Shown in pieces: positions 1 through 5,516 of a stretch of 7,570 bases of DNA. Position 1 is the stretch's first letter. Every line of letters starts with the position of its first letter. The notes under the pieces were generated by a model. The model was not told where the DNA came from. It searched no databases and worked only from the letters and a program-made list of their open reading frames with translations. The position numbers and the translations under genes are program-made. This DNA comes from Chlamydiae bacterium RIFCSPHIGHO2_12_FULL_49_9 (GTDB taxonomy: Bacteria > Chlamydiota > Chlamydiia > Chlamydiales > SM23-39): positions 325-7,894 of the forward strand of contig MGLY01000060.1 of assembly GCA_001794935.1 (NCBI GenBank), in the 5' to 3' direction.

Positions 1-2
1 AT

Positions 3-563
3 GGTATCCTACGTACCGCTGAAGCTATAAAATTAGGGATACACCCTACCTATTTGTACAGGCTTCGCGATGCAGGAATTCTTGAATCATTAGGCCGAGG
101 TGTTTTTCGACTGGCTTCTATGCCAGATTTTTCAGAACCCGATTTGGTCTTGGCTACAAAAAGAATTCCTCAAGGGGTTATCTGCCTAATCTCCGCACTA
201 TCCTACTATGAACTAACAACTCAAATTCCTCATTTTGTTTATATAGCCCTACCTAGAACTTCAAGACTACCTCAAGCCGGCTATCCTCCCTTACGCTGTT
301 TTTGGTATTCTAAGGGCGCTTATGAGGCGGGTATTGAAACAATCTCAGTCAATGGATTTCCTGTTAAAATTTATAGCATCGAAAAAACTTTAGCCGACTG
401 CCTAAAATTTCGGCAAAAAATCGGAATGGATGTTGTTCTAGAAGCATTGAAAGAGTATTGGAGAAAAGGTCGAACAGACCTTGATAAGCTTTACGATTAT
501 GCAAAAATATGTCGTGTTGAAAAAATTCTTCAACCCATTATTGAAACAATTGTGAGTCAGTAG
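3..563 (+). CDS. AbiEi-type antitoxin (type IV toxin-antitoxin), 5'-partial
   Basis: Antitoxin half of an AbiE-type toxin-antitoxin pair. In this family it is a DNA-binding autorepressor that counters the nucleotidyltransferase toxin without stable complex formation. The reading frame is open to the window edge: codons 3-53 encode GILRTAEAIKLGIHPTY, which runs into LYRLRDAGILESLGRGVFRLA. Together these form the typical N-terminal winged helix of AbiEi proteins (helix-turn-helix, then the GRGV/FRLA wing). The TTG at 54-56 lies inside this domain and is not the true start; the real start is upstream of the window. The 186 visible residues are nearly full length, with perhaps 10-20 missing. The C-terminal half carries the family-like IYSIEKTLADCLKFRQKIG stretch and a basic helix (EYWRKGRTD). 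The gene ends with TAG 2 bp before the toxin ATG, indicating translational coupling. Its promoter and operator are not visible. Family assignment is by motif memory plus the toxin neighbour. Confidence 0.88.
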   Translation, partial: GILRTAEAIKLGIHPTYLYRLRDAGILESLGRGVFRLASMPDFSEPDLVLATKRIPQGVICLISALSYYELTTQIPHFVYIALPRTSRLPQAGYPPLRCFWYSKGAYEAGIETISVNGFPVKIYSIEKTLADCLKFRQKIGMDVVLEALKEYWRKGRTDLDKLYDYAKICRVEKILQPIIETIVSQ

Positions 564-565
564 CC

Positions 566-1447
566 ATGAAGATTGAAAAGAAAAATCTACCTGAGTCTGT
601 TTACAGCAGATTAAAAAACATTGCTTTAGCAAAAAATCGCCCCACGCAGGAAGTTCTTAGATATTATGCGATGGAGAGATTTTTATACCGCTTGAGTGTT
701 TCCCAGCATAAAAGGTCCTTCTTTCTGAAAGGAGGTTTAATGTTAATGGTTTGGGATCCTACGACACACCGTGCAACTGTTGATATAGACCTGCTTGCAA
801 AAGCTAGCAACTCAATTGAAAATATTTCACGAATTCTCAAAGAAATCTGCTCTCATCCTGTTCTACAAGACGGTATCGAATTCAATTCTACAGACCTCAT
901 TCTTGCCGAATCCCAAATTGAAACAGAATACACTGGCCTGTCAGCCCGTTTTTCAGCACATCTGCATACTGCTAAGCTGCCATTGAGAATCGATATTGGG
1001 TTCAGCGACAAGATTTTCCCTAAGCCAGCCAATGTGGATTACCCTGCATTATTAGATTTTCCTTCTCCTGAGCTTCAGGGATATACACCGGAGACAATGA
1101 TTGCCGAAAAATTAGATGCAATGGTCAAACTTGGCCTTGCAAATAGCAGGATGAAGGATTTTTATGACATATGGACCATTGTCAGTCAGTTTCAGATCAA
1201 ACCAGAGAAGATAGCTCCTGTGATTAGGGAGGTCTTTCAAAATAGGAAAACTGTTGTGCGGGAAATCCCAAAGGCATTTTCTGAGGCTTTCTATAATATG
1301 CCAAAAACATTGGAGAGGTGGGACGCTTTTCTTAAAGGGATTGGACATGATCCGGTGCCCCTTGAAAAAGTGATATTCGAAATTAGGGATTTTTTTCTCC
1401 CAATTTTGCCCGAAAGTGGGGCCCAAATTGCAGGCATCAATTCATGA
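566..1447 (+). CDS. AbiEii/AbiGii-family nucleotidyltransferase toxin
   Basis: Toxin partner of the upstream antitoxin: a DNA polymerase beta-like nucleotidyltransferase. Characterised AbiEii-like toxins bind NTPs or modify tRNA 3' ends, and the target here is unknown. The 293 residues, of usual family length, show the expected motifs. FLKGG is at 53-57 (motif I). R69 and TVDIDL at 71-76 give the metal-binding D73 and D75 (motif II). RIDIGF at 141-146 supplies a third acidic residue, D143. AEKLDA (about 180-185) and SRMKDFYDIW (194-203) match the conserved helical motifs of the family. All key residues are present, so the enzyme looks intact. There is no obvious Shine-Dalgarno sequence. The ATG sits 2 bp after the antitoxin stop, so translation is probably coupled. 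A phosphoesterase gene follows after 15 bp, in an apparent operon. The region is AT-rich relative to genes right of the tRNA, consistent with horizontal acquisition (inference). Confidence 0.92.
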   Translation: MKIEKKNLPESVYSRLKNIALAKNRPTQEVLRYYAMERFLYRLSVSQHKRSFFLKGGLMLMVWDPTTHRATVDIDLLAKASNSIENISRILKEICSHPVLQDGIEFNSTDLILAESQIETEYTGLSARFSAHLHTAKLPLRIDIGFSDKIFPKPANVDYPALLDFPSPELQGYTPETMIAEKLDAMVKLGLANSRMKDFYDIWTIVSQFQIKPEKIAPVIREVFQNRKTVVREIPKAFSEAFYNMPKTLERWDAFLKGIGHDPVPLEKVIFEIRDFFLPILPESGAQIAGINS

Positions 1448-1462
1448 TTACTGGAGCTAGAA

Positions 1463-1996
1463 ATGAATAGATGGTTCATATCCGATACTCACTTCTCCCA
1501 TGCCAATATCATCGGCTATACTGGACGCCCTTTTCAATCCGTTAGAGAAATGAATGAGAAACTTATGGCGAATTGGAATGCTCTTGTTGAGCCGCAGGAT
1601 ACGGTCTTTTTCTTGGGCGATTTCGGATTGGATACATCCGATTTTCTTTCCGACCTTTGTTCACAACTGCATGGCCAAAAGATTTGCATTCGAGGAAATC
1701 ATGATGGCACCCCTGCAAAAATGCATAAAATTGGATTCTCCATCGTCCTAGAGTCTGCTTTCATTAAGATTGGCCGTCATCAGGTTGAACTCGTTCATAT
1801 CCCCAGTTATCCAGCGCCTCCTCATTTTCAGCTTCACGGCCATGTACATGAAAAACGCCCCAATAAGCTTATTGACCGCCAACTTAATCTTTCTGTCGAA
1901 GTTTGGGATTACAAGCCTGTGTCTGAGAAGACGATTGTGGCTCTGTTAGATCAAGCTGATGCGTCTGTTGCAATGGCTTCTTCCAACAGCTGCTGA
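1463..1996 (+). CDS. calcineurin-like metallophosphoesterase
   Basis: Small cytoplasmic metal-dependent phosphoesterase of 177 residues; the natural substrate cannot be told from sequence. The complete set of metallophosphoesterase motifs is present in order: SDTHFSH (D8, H10), LGDFG (D53), RGNHD (N79, H80), VHIP (H112) and HGHVHE (H127, H129). After these comes the N-L-S-V-E-V-W-D-Y-K-P stretch (142-152) that ends many proteins of this short phage/plasmid-associated subgroup. The start is supported by GGAG at 1453-1456, 6 bp before the ATG. The gene lies 15 bp after the toxin gene on the same strand, so it is probably transcribed with the AbiE pair. Whether it takes part in toxin-antitoxin function or is simply cargo is unknown. 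There is no signal peptide or membrane segment. The protein looks full-length and active. Confidence 0.93.
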   Translation: MNRWFISDTHFSHANIIGYTGRPFQSVREMNEKLMANWNALVEPQDTVFFLGDFGLDTSDFLSDLCSQLHGQKICIRGNHDGTPAKMHKIGFSIVLESAFIKIGRHQVELVHIPSYPAPPHFQLHGHVHEKRPNKLIDRQLNLSVEVWDYKPVSEKTIVALLDQADASVAMASSNSC

Positions 1997-2093
1997 CTGT
2001 TCACTATTTGAAACTGTTCAATATATAATGAACAGTTGAAATCTAAAGTTGCTATAAATCAGACGTTTGTGTCTTTTCGATGTTCATAGAACA
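1996..2093. repeat. cluster of TGTTCA/TGAACA inverted and direct repeats
   Basis: Between the phosphoesterase stop and the converging phosphatase gene, the motif ACTGTTCA occurs at 1996-2003 and again at 2013-2020. Its reverse complement, TGAACAGT, is at 2029-2036. The best element is a perfect 9-bp inverted repeat, AACTGTTCA (2012-2020) and TGAACAGTT (2029-2037), with an 8-nt AT-only spacer. A second small dyad, TGTTC-ATA-GAACA, lies at 2081-2093. The large hairpin could stop transcription from either side, but neither side has a run of T, so a canonical intrinsic terminator is not supported. An operator for a dimeric regulator is an alternative. Confidence 0.7.
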
Positions 2094-2168
2094 GCAAGAT
2101 TCTCTAAATTTTTCCACTGACGCCATTTTTCGTTCCAACAGTTTGCAATAGAATTCGATCGTTTACAA

Positions 2169-2615
2169 CTAAACTCGTGCTATAACAATAGGAGCAAACA
2201 TGGAACAGAAGGAAAGCCTTGGAGATTGATTAATGCCGTTAATGCATCTTTCTTTAAATGCATCATAGGTTTCGCCTCCAGAAAGTTTTTCCCCTAAGCG
2301 CCATTCATCAATCCATGGGCCTATGATCTGACCCGAAGAGCTACCCAAGTCAAACTCCTGTAGATCATCGATGGAAACGAGTTCGCATTGCAGAACTTCG
2401 TTAAAAATTTCAGCAGTCATACGAGCCCTGAGCAGGGGACTATGGCATATGGTTTTTATACCGCATCCTAAAAGGTGATTTCTTGCTGAAAGAGCCTGGT
2501 TGATTCCTTTTTCGTTTAGCGGAATATCTCGTCGACCCATGACCCTATTTTCTAAATTCCAATCTGTTTGGCCGTGTCTTATGTAGTAAAACGGGACAGG
2601 CTTTATTTTTGACAT
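2169..2615 (-). CDS. histidine phosphatase (phosphoglycerate mutase-like), C-terminally truncated, probable pseudogene
   Basis: N-terminal three quarters of a histidine-phosphatase-superfamily protein. YIRHGQTDWN (11-20) carries the RHG motif with catalytic H14. HSPLLRARMTAEI (58-70) contains the phosphate-binding R63. LQEFDLGSSSGQ (85-96) supplies the usual Glu, and LSGGETYDAFKER (111-123) matches the GES region. The protein then ends at residue 148 with PIVIARV, exactly where active members read (I/V)-A/S-H-G-G, the second catalytic histidine. About 40-60 residues of the usual roughly 200 are missing. The -1 frame reads HEF and then about 30 more open codons (2084-2179, ending I-A-N-C-W-N-E-K-W), faintly like the usual C-terminus, so a frameshift with a small deletion is likely. 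The start is well supported by GAGGAAAGA immediately before the ATG (2616-2624) and by a good promoter. The product is probably inactive as a phosphatase. Substrate unknown. Confidence 0.8.
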   Translation of the reverse strand: MSKIKPVPFYYIRHGQTDWNLENRVMGRRDIPLNEKGINQALSARNHLLGCGIKTICHSPLLRARMTAEIFNEVLQCELVSIDDLQEFDLGSSSGQIIGPWIDEWRLGEKLSGGETYDAFKERCINGINQSPRLSFCSMFAPIVIARV

Positions 2616-2675
2616 TCTTTCCTCGGAAACGAAGACTTATTAAAGATAATTTGATTAAAGAGACTTATAGTGATA

Positions 2676-2704
2676 ATTATAGTGCAAAGTGAGAAATGGG
2701 GCAA
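2676..2704 (-). promoter_or_regulatory. sigma70-like promoter for the phosphatase gene, -35 inside the tRNA 3' end
   Basis: Read leftward, TTGCCC (2704-2699) is followed by a 17-bp spacer and a perfect TATAAT (2681-2676). The -35 hexamer is formed by the 3' acceptor strand of the tRNA gene. The predicted start would give a leader of roughly 50-60 nt with a good GAGGA ribosome-binding site before the phosphatase ATG. An 8-bp direct repeat overlaps the -10 region (TTATAGTG on the top strand at 2665-2672 and 2677-2684, 12-bp period) and could be an operator. This is prediction only; co-transcription with the tRNA is also possible. Confidence 0.5.
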
Positions 2705-2769
2705 CCTGGACTTGAACCAGGGACCGACGGGTTATGAGTCCGCTGCTCTAACCACTGAGCTATTGCCCC
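2697..2769 (-). tRNA. tRNA with anticodon CAU, probably tRNA-Ile2 (else elongator tRNA-Met)
   Basis: A complete 73-nt cloverleaf reads leftward. The acceptor stem is GGGGCAA/TTGCCCC, followed by TA, a D-arm with GCTC/GAGC, the anticodon loop CTCATAA, a 5-nt variable region CGGTC, a T-arm CCTGG-TTCAAGT-CCAGG, and discriminator A. CCA is not encoded. The D-loop AGTGGTTA, the GACTCATAA core and the GGTTCAAGTCCAG arm closely resemble E. coli ileX, the AUA-reading tRNA-Ile2 whose C34 is converted to lysidine by TilS. General scanners would report Met(CAT). The anticodon stem GCGGA/CCCGT has an unusual A31-C39 mismatch at the loop-closing position and a G-U at 27-43. The gene's 3' end faces the accessory region on the left. 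Confidence 0.96.
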
Positions 2770-2778
2770 AAGCGGTCG

Positions 2779-2808
2779 AGTTTAGCGCAATTTGGGTTGA
2801 TTAAGCAA
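2779..2808 (-). promoter_or_regulatory. putative tRNA promoter
   Basis: Read leftward, TTGCTT (2808-2803) is separated by 18 bp from TAAACT (2784-2779). It is followed by a GC-rich stretch, CGACCGCT, just before the mature tRNA 5' end at 2769. A GC-rich discriminator is common at stable-RNA promoters. Position and spacing fit the tRNA, but the hexamers are only moderate matches. Confidence 0.45.
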
Positions 2809-2891
2809 GGATTTGGTTGTAAGTAGTTGAGGGTGATGGTTTTGTTGGTAGTTCCCAAAAATGGGGGCGGCAGGGTATTATCGATGACCGC

Positions 2892-4145
2892 ATGAGCCAA
2901 TCGATTGCAACTCGAAGACACTCCCAGACGGGCAGAGCCCTCCTGTGGACCAATCTCTTAAACGAGCCGTTATTTACCTTGTATGGCTTCCTCGCGTTTA
3001 TTCTGTATAAAGATTTAGGCGCTAGCCCCTTTCAGATCGCCCTCATGACGATGCTGAAGCCTGTTATTACGATCTTGTCTTTCTATTGGAGCTCGGGGTT
3101 GGGGGGAAGGAAGAAGCTGAAACCCAATGTTTTGTGGGCCGGCTTTTTTATGCGCGCTCCCTTTTTGCTTTGTCCTTGGATCGACTCGAGCTGGTATGTG
3201 ATCGCATCTGCGGTCAATTATATGTTCTTTTATAGAGCGGGTCAGCCGGCTTGGCTCGAGATTTTGAGAAAAAATATAGGGAAAGGGAGGGAGCGGGCCT
3301 TTTCGGTGAGCGCGGGGTTAGGATATGTAGAAGGGGTTGCGCTGTCTTTGGGGATGGGGGCTTTGTTGGATCAAGACCCGACTGTTTGGCGAGGATTGTT
3401 ATGTGGAGCGGCGATTTTGGGCTTTTTGTCTCTTATGATCCAGTCGAGGATTGAAGTCGATGAGGGGGATGGGGGAGAAGAGGAAATCGGATTGAGGGAA
3501 AAACTCGTTCGGCCTTGGAGAGATAGCTGGCAGTTGATTCGGAAAAGGCCCGATTTTGCCAAGTTCCAGTGGGGCTTTATGATCTGCGGGTTTGGGGTGA
3601 TGTTGATTCAGCCGGCGCTTCCGCTTTTTGCCGTGGACAGTTTGGGGATCAGTTATCTGGAGATGGCTGCGGCTGTTTCGATTGCCAAGGGACTTGGATT
3701 TGCGTTTTCGTCAGGTTTTTGGGGCAGATGGATGGAGCGGGAGAGTATTTTGAAGGTGTCGAGTGCGGTCTTTTTGACATTTGCGCTGTTTCCCTTGATT
3801 TTGTGTTTGTCGGTTTGGGGCGCTTTTTGGCTCTATGTCGCTTACTTTTGGTACGGAGTTGGCCAAGGGGGCAGCCACTTGGTGTGGAACATGTCCGGGC
3901 CGATTTTTGCCGGAAAAGAGGAGAGCTCGAGGTATTCCGGGGTCAATGTGGTGTTGGCCGGTCTGAGAGGGGCAGTTGCTCCGCCGCTTGGCGGCTTTCT
4001 GGCAGTAGGTATTGGTTCCGTGCAGGTGCTTTTAATGGGCGGCGCTCTTTGCTTGTATAGCGGATTGAGAATGCTCCAGGGAAAGCAAGAGAAGTTGGCG
4101 AAGAAAATCGCTCCGAAGGGCGCAGTTCAAATAAATCCTTTTTAG
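2892..4145 (+). CDS. MFS-type multidrug/solute transporter
   Basis: Inner-membrane protein of 417 residues with about 12 hydrophobic helices in the 6+6 arrangement of the major facilitator superfamily. The first six lie roughly at 20-40, 46-68, 79-97, 100-115, 138-158 and 166-183. A long charged cytoplasmic loop (about 184-222, with acidic E/D/G-rich and basic RPWRDSW-type parts) separates them from the second set at about 225-246, 256-275, 288-310, 312-330, 350-372 and 375-392. Loop 2-3 (GLGGRKK) and the equivalent loop 8-9 (GFWGRWMERE) are degenerate motif-A positions. The basic C-terminal tail is cytoplasmic. The substrate cannot be assigned. The ATG at 2892 has no clear Shine-Dalgarno sequence. 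The frame stays open upstream, but I see no ATG, GTG or TTG in frame between about 2826 and it. It is monocistronic, flanked by a divergent tRNA and a long palindrome. Confidence 0.87.
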   Translation: MSQSIATRRHSQTGRALLWTNLLNEPLFTLYGFLAFILYKDLGASPFQIALMTMLKPVITILSFYWSSGLGGRKKLKPNVLWAGFFMRAPFLLCPWIDSSWYVIASAVNYMFFYRAGQPAWLEILRKNIGKGRERAFSVSAGLGYVEGVALSLGMGALLDQDPTVWRGLLCGAAILGFLSLMIQSRIEVDEGDGGEEEIGLREKLVRPWRDSWQLIRKRPDFAKFQWGFMICGFGVMLIQPALPLFAVDSLGISYLEMAAAVSIAKGLGFAFSSGFWGRWMERESILKVSSAVFLTFALFPLILCLSVWGAFWLYVAYFWYGVGQGGSHLVWNMSGPIFAGKEESSRYSGVNVVLAGLRGAVAPPLGGFLAVGIGSVQVLLMGGALCLYSGLRMLQGKQEKLAKKIAPKGAVQINPF

Positions 4146-4173
4146 ATAAAGATTTGGTATGTATATAGAGAGC

Positions 4174-4250
4174 TATACCGGGAGTGATTCAAGAATCGGC
4201 TCTGGCTGCGTCGGGCAGCCAGAACCGATTCTTGAATCACGAGCGGTATA
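4174..4250. repeat. 77-nt extragenic palindrome / possible MITE-like element
   Basis: A near-perfect inverted repeat fills most of the gap between the transporter and barrel-protein genes. The inner arms are 26 nt each (4184-4209 and 4215-4240) with a single C-A mismatch (4200/4224) and a 5-nt loop GTCGG. Beyond a symmetric 3x3 mismatch (GGA/GAG) the outer arms TATACCG (4174-4180) and CGGTATA (4244-4250) pair again, giving 32 pairs in 36 positions. Each arm contains its own GATTC-NN-GAATC dyad. No T-tract follows on either side, so it is not a textbook intrinsic terminator. The TA-flanked symmetric ends would fit a small non-autonomous element inserted at TA, or a REP-like repeat. If transcribed it would form a very stable hairpin in the transporter 3' UTR or the barrel-gene leader. 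Confidence 0.88.
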
Positions 4251-4269
4251 AAGAAAAGGTTCTCTAGAT

Positions 4270-5478
4270 ATGCGCACACTTCAAAGCGGAGCGCTTGCTC
4301 TGTTTTTGTTGCTTTCTTGTGGAGCGAAAGCGGAAGAAGAGGTTGCAGTCGTTTTGACAAGAAGCGATAGCATCCCGCTCGAAGTGCAAACTGCGACCGA
4401 TCCCTACTTTGAGGGATATATCCAAGCTCTCGTCGACATGCACTTTTCCGAATACCGCGTTGTGGTGCTCGTGAAAAATCACAAAGTGTGGCTCGCGAAT
4501 CTCCCTGCGAACGAGCTCATTGCAAACAGCATTGTCGCCTTTGTGAGAGATGTTCCTGGCGTTGAAGAGGTGCACGTTCTCAATGGCGTCCCTCCGGAAG
4601 ATGTAGAGCTGAGAAAGAAATATGTGGACCGGCCGAAAATCAGCGGCATCTGGTTCCCTCAGATGACCGAGATTTTCCAGCCACTCATCGCAGATCCAAG
4701 ACAAGTCTCCTATACAATCGGCTACCGAAGCGGCGACAAAGTGTGCGGCAATAAGTGCGTAGATATCTCTCTTGGCGATGACTTCCCGATCTACAGATGG
4801 CTCGATGTGTTTGGCTATGGCGATATTCAAGTCGGTATTGAGGCGGGGATTTGGTCGGTCTTCAACATGGATCCGAGTCCAAATATTCAAGGGGGGACTG
4901 AGCTTGTCAACACCGATTTTTACGTGGGGATCCCGATCACTTACGGAGTCGGCAAATGGGCGCTTAGGCTGAGAGTTTATCATATTTCAAGCCACTTGGG
5001 AGATGAATTCATTGTCAACCACCCGGGATTTGTCGATGTGAATGGGCCAAATAAAGACAATCCGAATCGAGTGCGAGTCAATCCGAGCAACGAATATGTC
5101 GATTTTACCGTCTCTTATCAGGCGACGGAACACATTAGAGTCTATGCGTTTCCCGGCGCGATTGTTCACAGCGATCCGACCTATAAGTGGCAGCCGATGT
5201 ATATCCAGTACGGGACGGAGGCGAGATTTTTGGGCAGTAAGTTCTATCATCAAAGACTCTACGGCACCTGCTTTTTGGCAATGCACTTCCGCAATTTCCA
5301 GCAGCTCGACTGGGATTTCGATGGAACGTTTAGAGCCGGCTATGAATTTAGCAAACTGCAGGGCATCGGCAGAAAGTTTCGATTCTACATCGGCTATCAC
5401 AACGGCTATTCTCTAGAGGGTCAGTTCTCCAAAGACAGAACCCACTACATGGAATACAACCTCAACTACGGTTTCTAG
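4270..5478 (+). CDS. exported BON-like/DUF1207-type outer-membrane barrel protein
   Basis: Predicted outer-membrane protein of 402 residues. A signal peptide (MRTLQSGALALFLLLSCGAKA) ends with A-K-A, so signal peptidase I should cut after residue 21. LLSC at 14-17 is a poorer lipobox alternative. Residues about 44-106 look like a BON domain: an alternating VVVLV-KNHKVWL strand pair, then a helix ANSIVAFVRDVPGVEEVHV. The rest carries DUF1207-type signatures: IWFP and PLIADPR (127-144), YRSGD (152-156) and the characteristic YHISSHLGDEF (237-247). Amphipathic beta strands follow, ending in YNLNYGF with the C-terminal Phe expected for BAM recognition. DUF1207 proteins are known from Chlamydiota and are uncharacterised. 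A purine-rich AAAGAAAAGG (4250-4259) precedes the ATG by about 10 bp. The gene ends directly at the -35 box of the downstream glycosyltransferase promoter. Confidence 0.83.
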   Translation: MRTLQSGALALFLLLSCGAKAEEEVAVVLTRSDSIPLEVQTATDPYFEGYIQALVDMHFSEYRVVVLVKNHKVWLANLPANELIANSIVAFVRDVPGVEEVHVLNGVPPEDVELRKKYVDRPKISGIWFPQMTEIFQPLIADPRQVSYTIGYRSGDKVCGNKCVDISLGDDFPIYRWLDVFGYGDIQVGIEAGIWSVFNMDPSPNIQGGTELVNTDFYVGIPITYGVGKWALRLRVYHISSHLGDEFIVNHPGFVDVNGPNKDNPNRVRVNPSNEYVDFTVSYQATEHIRVYAFPGAIVHSDPTYKWQPMYIQYGTEARFLGSKFYHQRLYGTCFLAMHFRNFQQLDWDFDGTFRAGYEFSKLQGIGRKFRFYIGYHNGYSLEGQFSKDRTHYMEYNLNYGF

Positions 5479-5507
5479 TTGACGCCATTTTTTTCGTGCG
5501 CTAAGAT
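5479..5507 (+). promoter_or_regulatory. sigma70-like promoter in the barrel-GT10 gap
   Basis: TTGACG (5479-5484), starting at the first base after the barrel-gene stop, is followed by a 17-bp T-rich spacer and TAAGAT (5502-5507). Both hexamers match the consensus at five of six positions. The transcription start should fall near 5513-5515, only 2-4 nt before the ATG at 5517, giving an almost leaderless mRNA if that ATG is used. No Shine-Dalgarno sequence lies before 5517 (the bases are CCCCGC), in line with this. Confidence 0.6.
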
Positions 5508-5516
5508 TTTCCCCGC

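Noticed and set aside
2012..2037. Perfect 9-bp inverted repeat as a rho-independent terminator
   Set aside because: The stem is AT-rich, and on neither strand is it followed by a T-run, so I list it as a repeat cluster instead.
2797..2825. TTGATT-17-TAAGTA as a transporter promoter
   Set aside because: The -10 candidate matches consensus poorly, so no transporter promoter is claimed.
2854..2865. CCCA-AAAA-TGGG mini-hairpin upstream of the transporter
   Set aside because: Only four pairs, no partner signals and no conserved context; too small to call.
3569..4060. 163-codon plus-strand frame inside the transporter gene
   Set aside because: Composition is rich in Gly, Cys, Arg and Trp with no domain pattern; it is an out-of-frame reading of the membrane-protein codons.
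4264..4983. 239-codon open frame on the minus strand opposite the barrel protein
   Set aside because: The plus-strand frame has a signal peptide, BON-like and DUF1207 signatures and a terminal Phe. The reverse frame has no recognisable domain and is an antisense shadow of codon bias.
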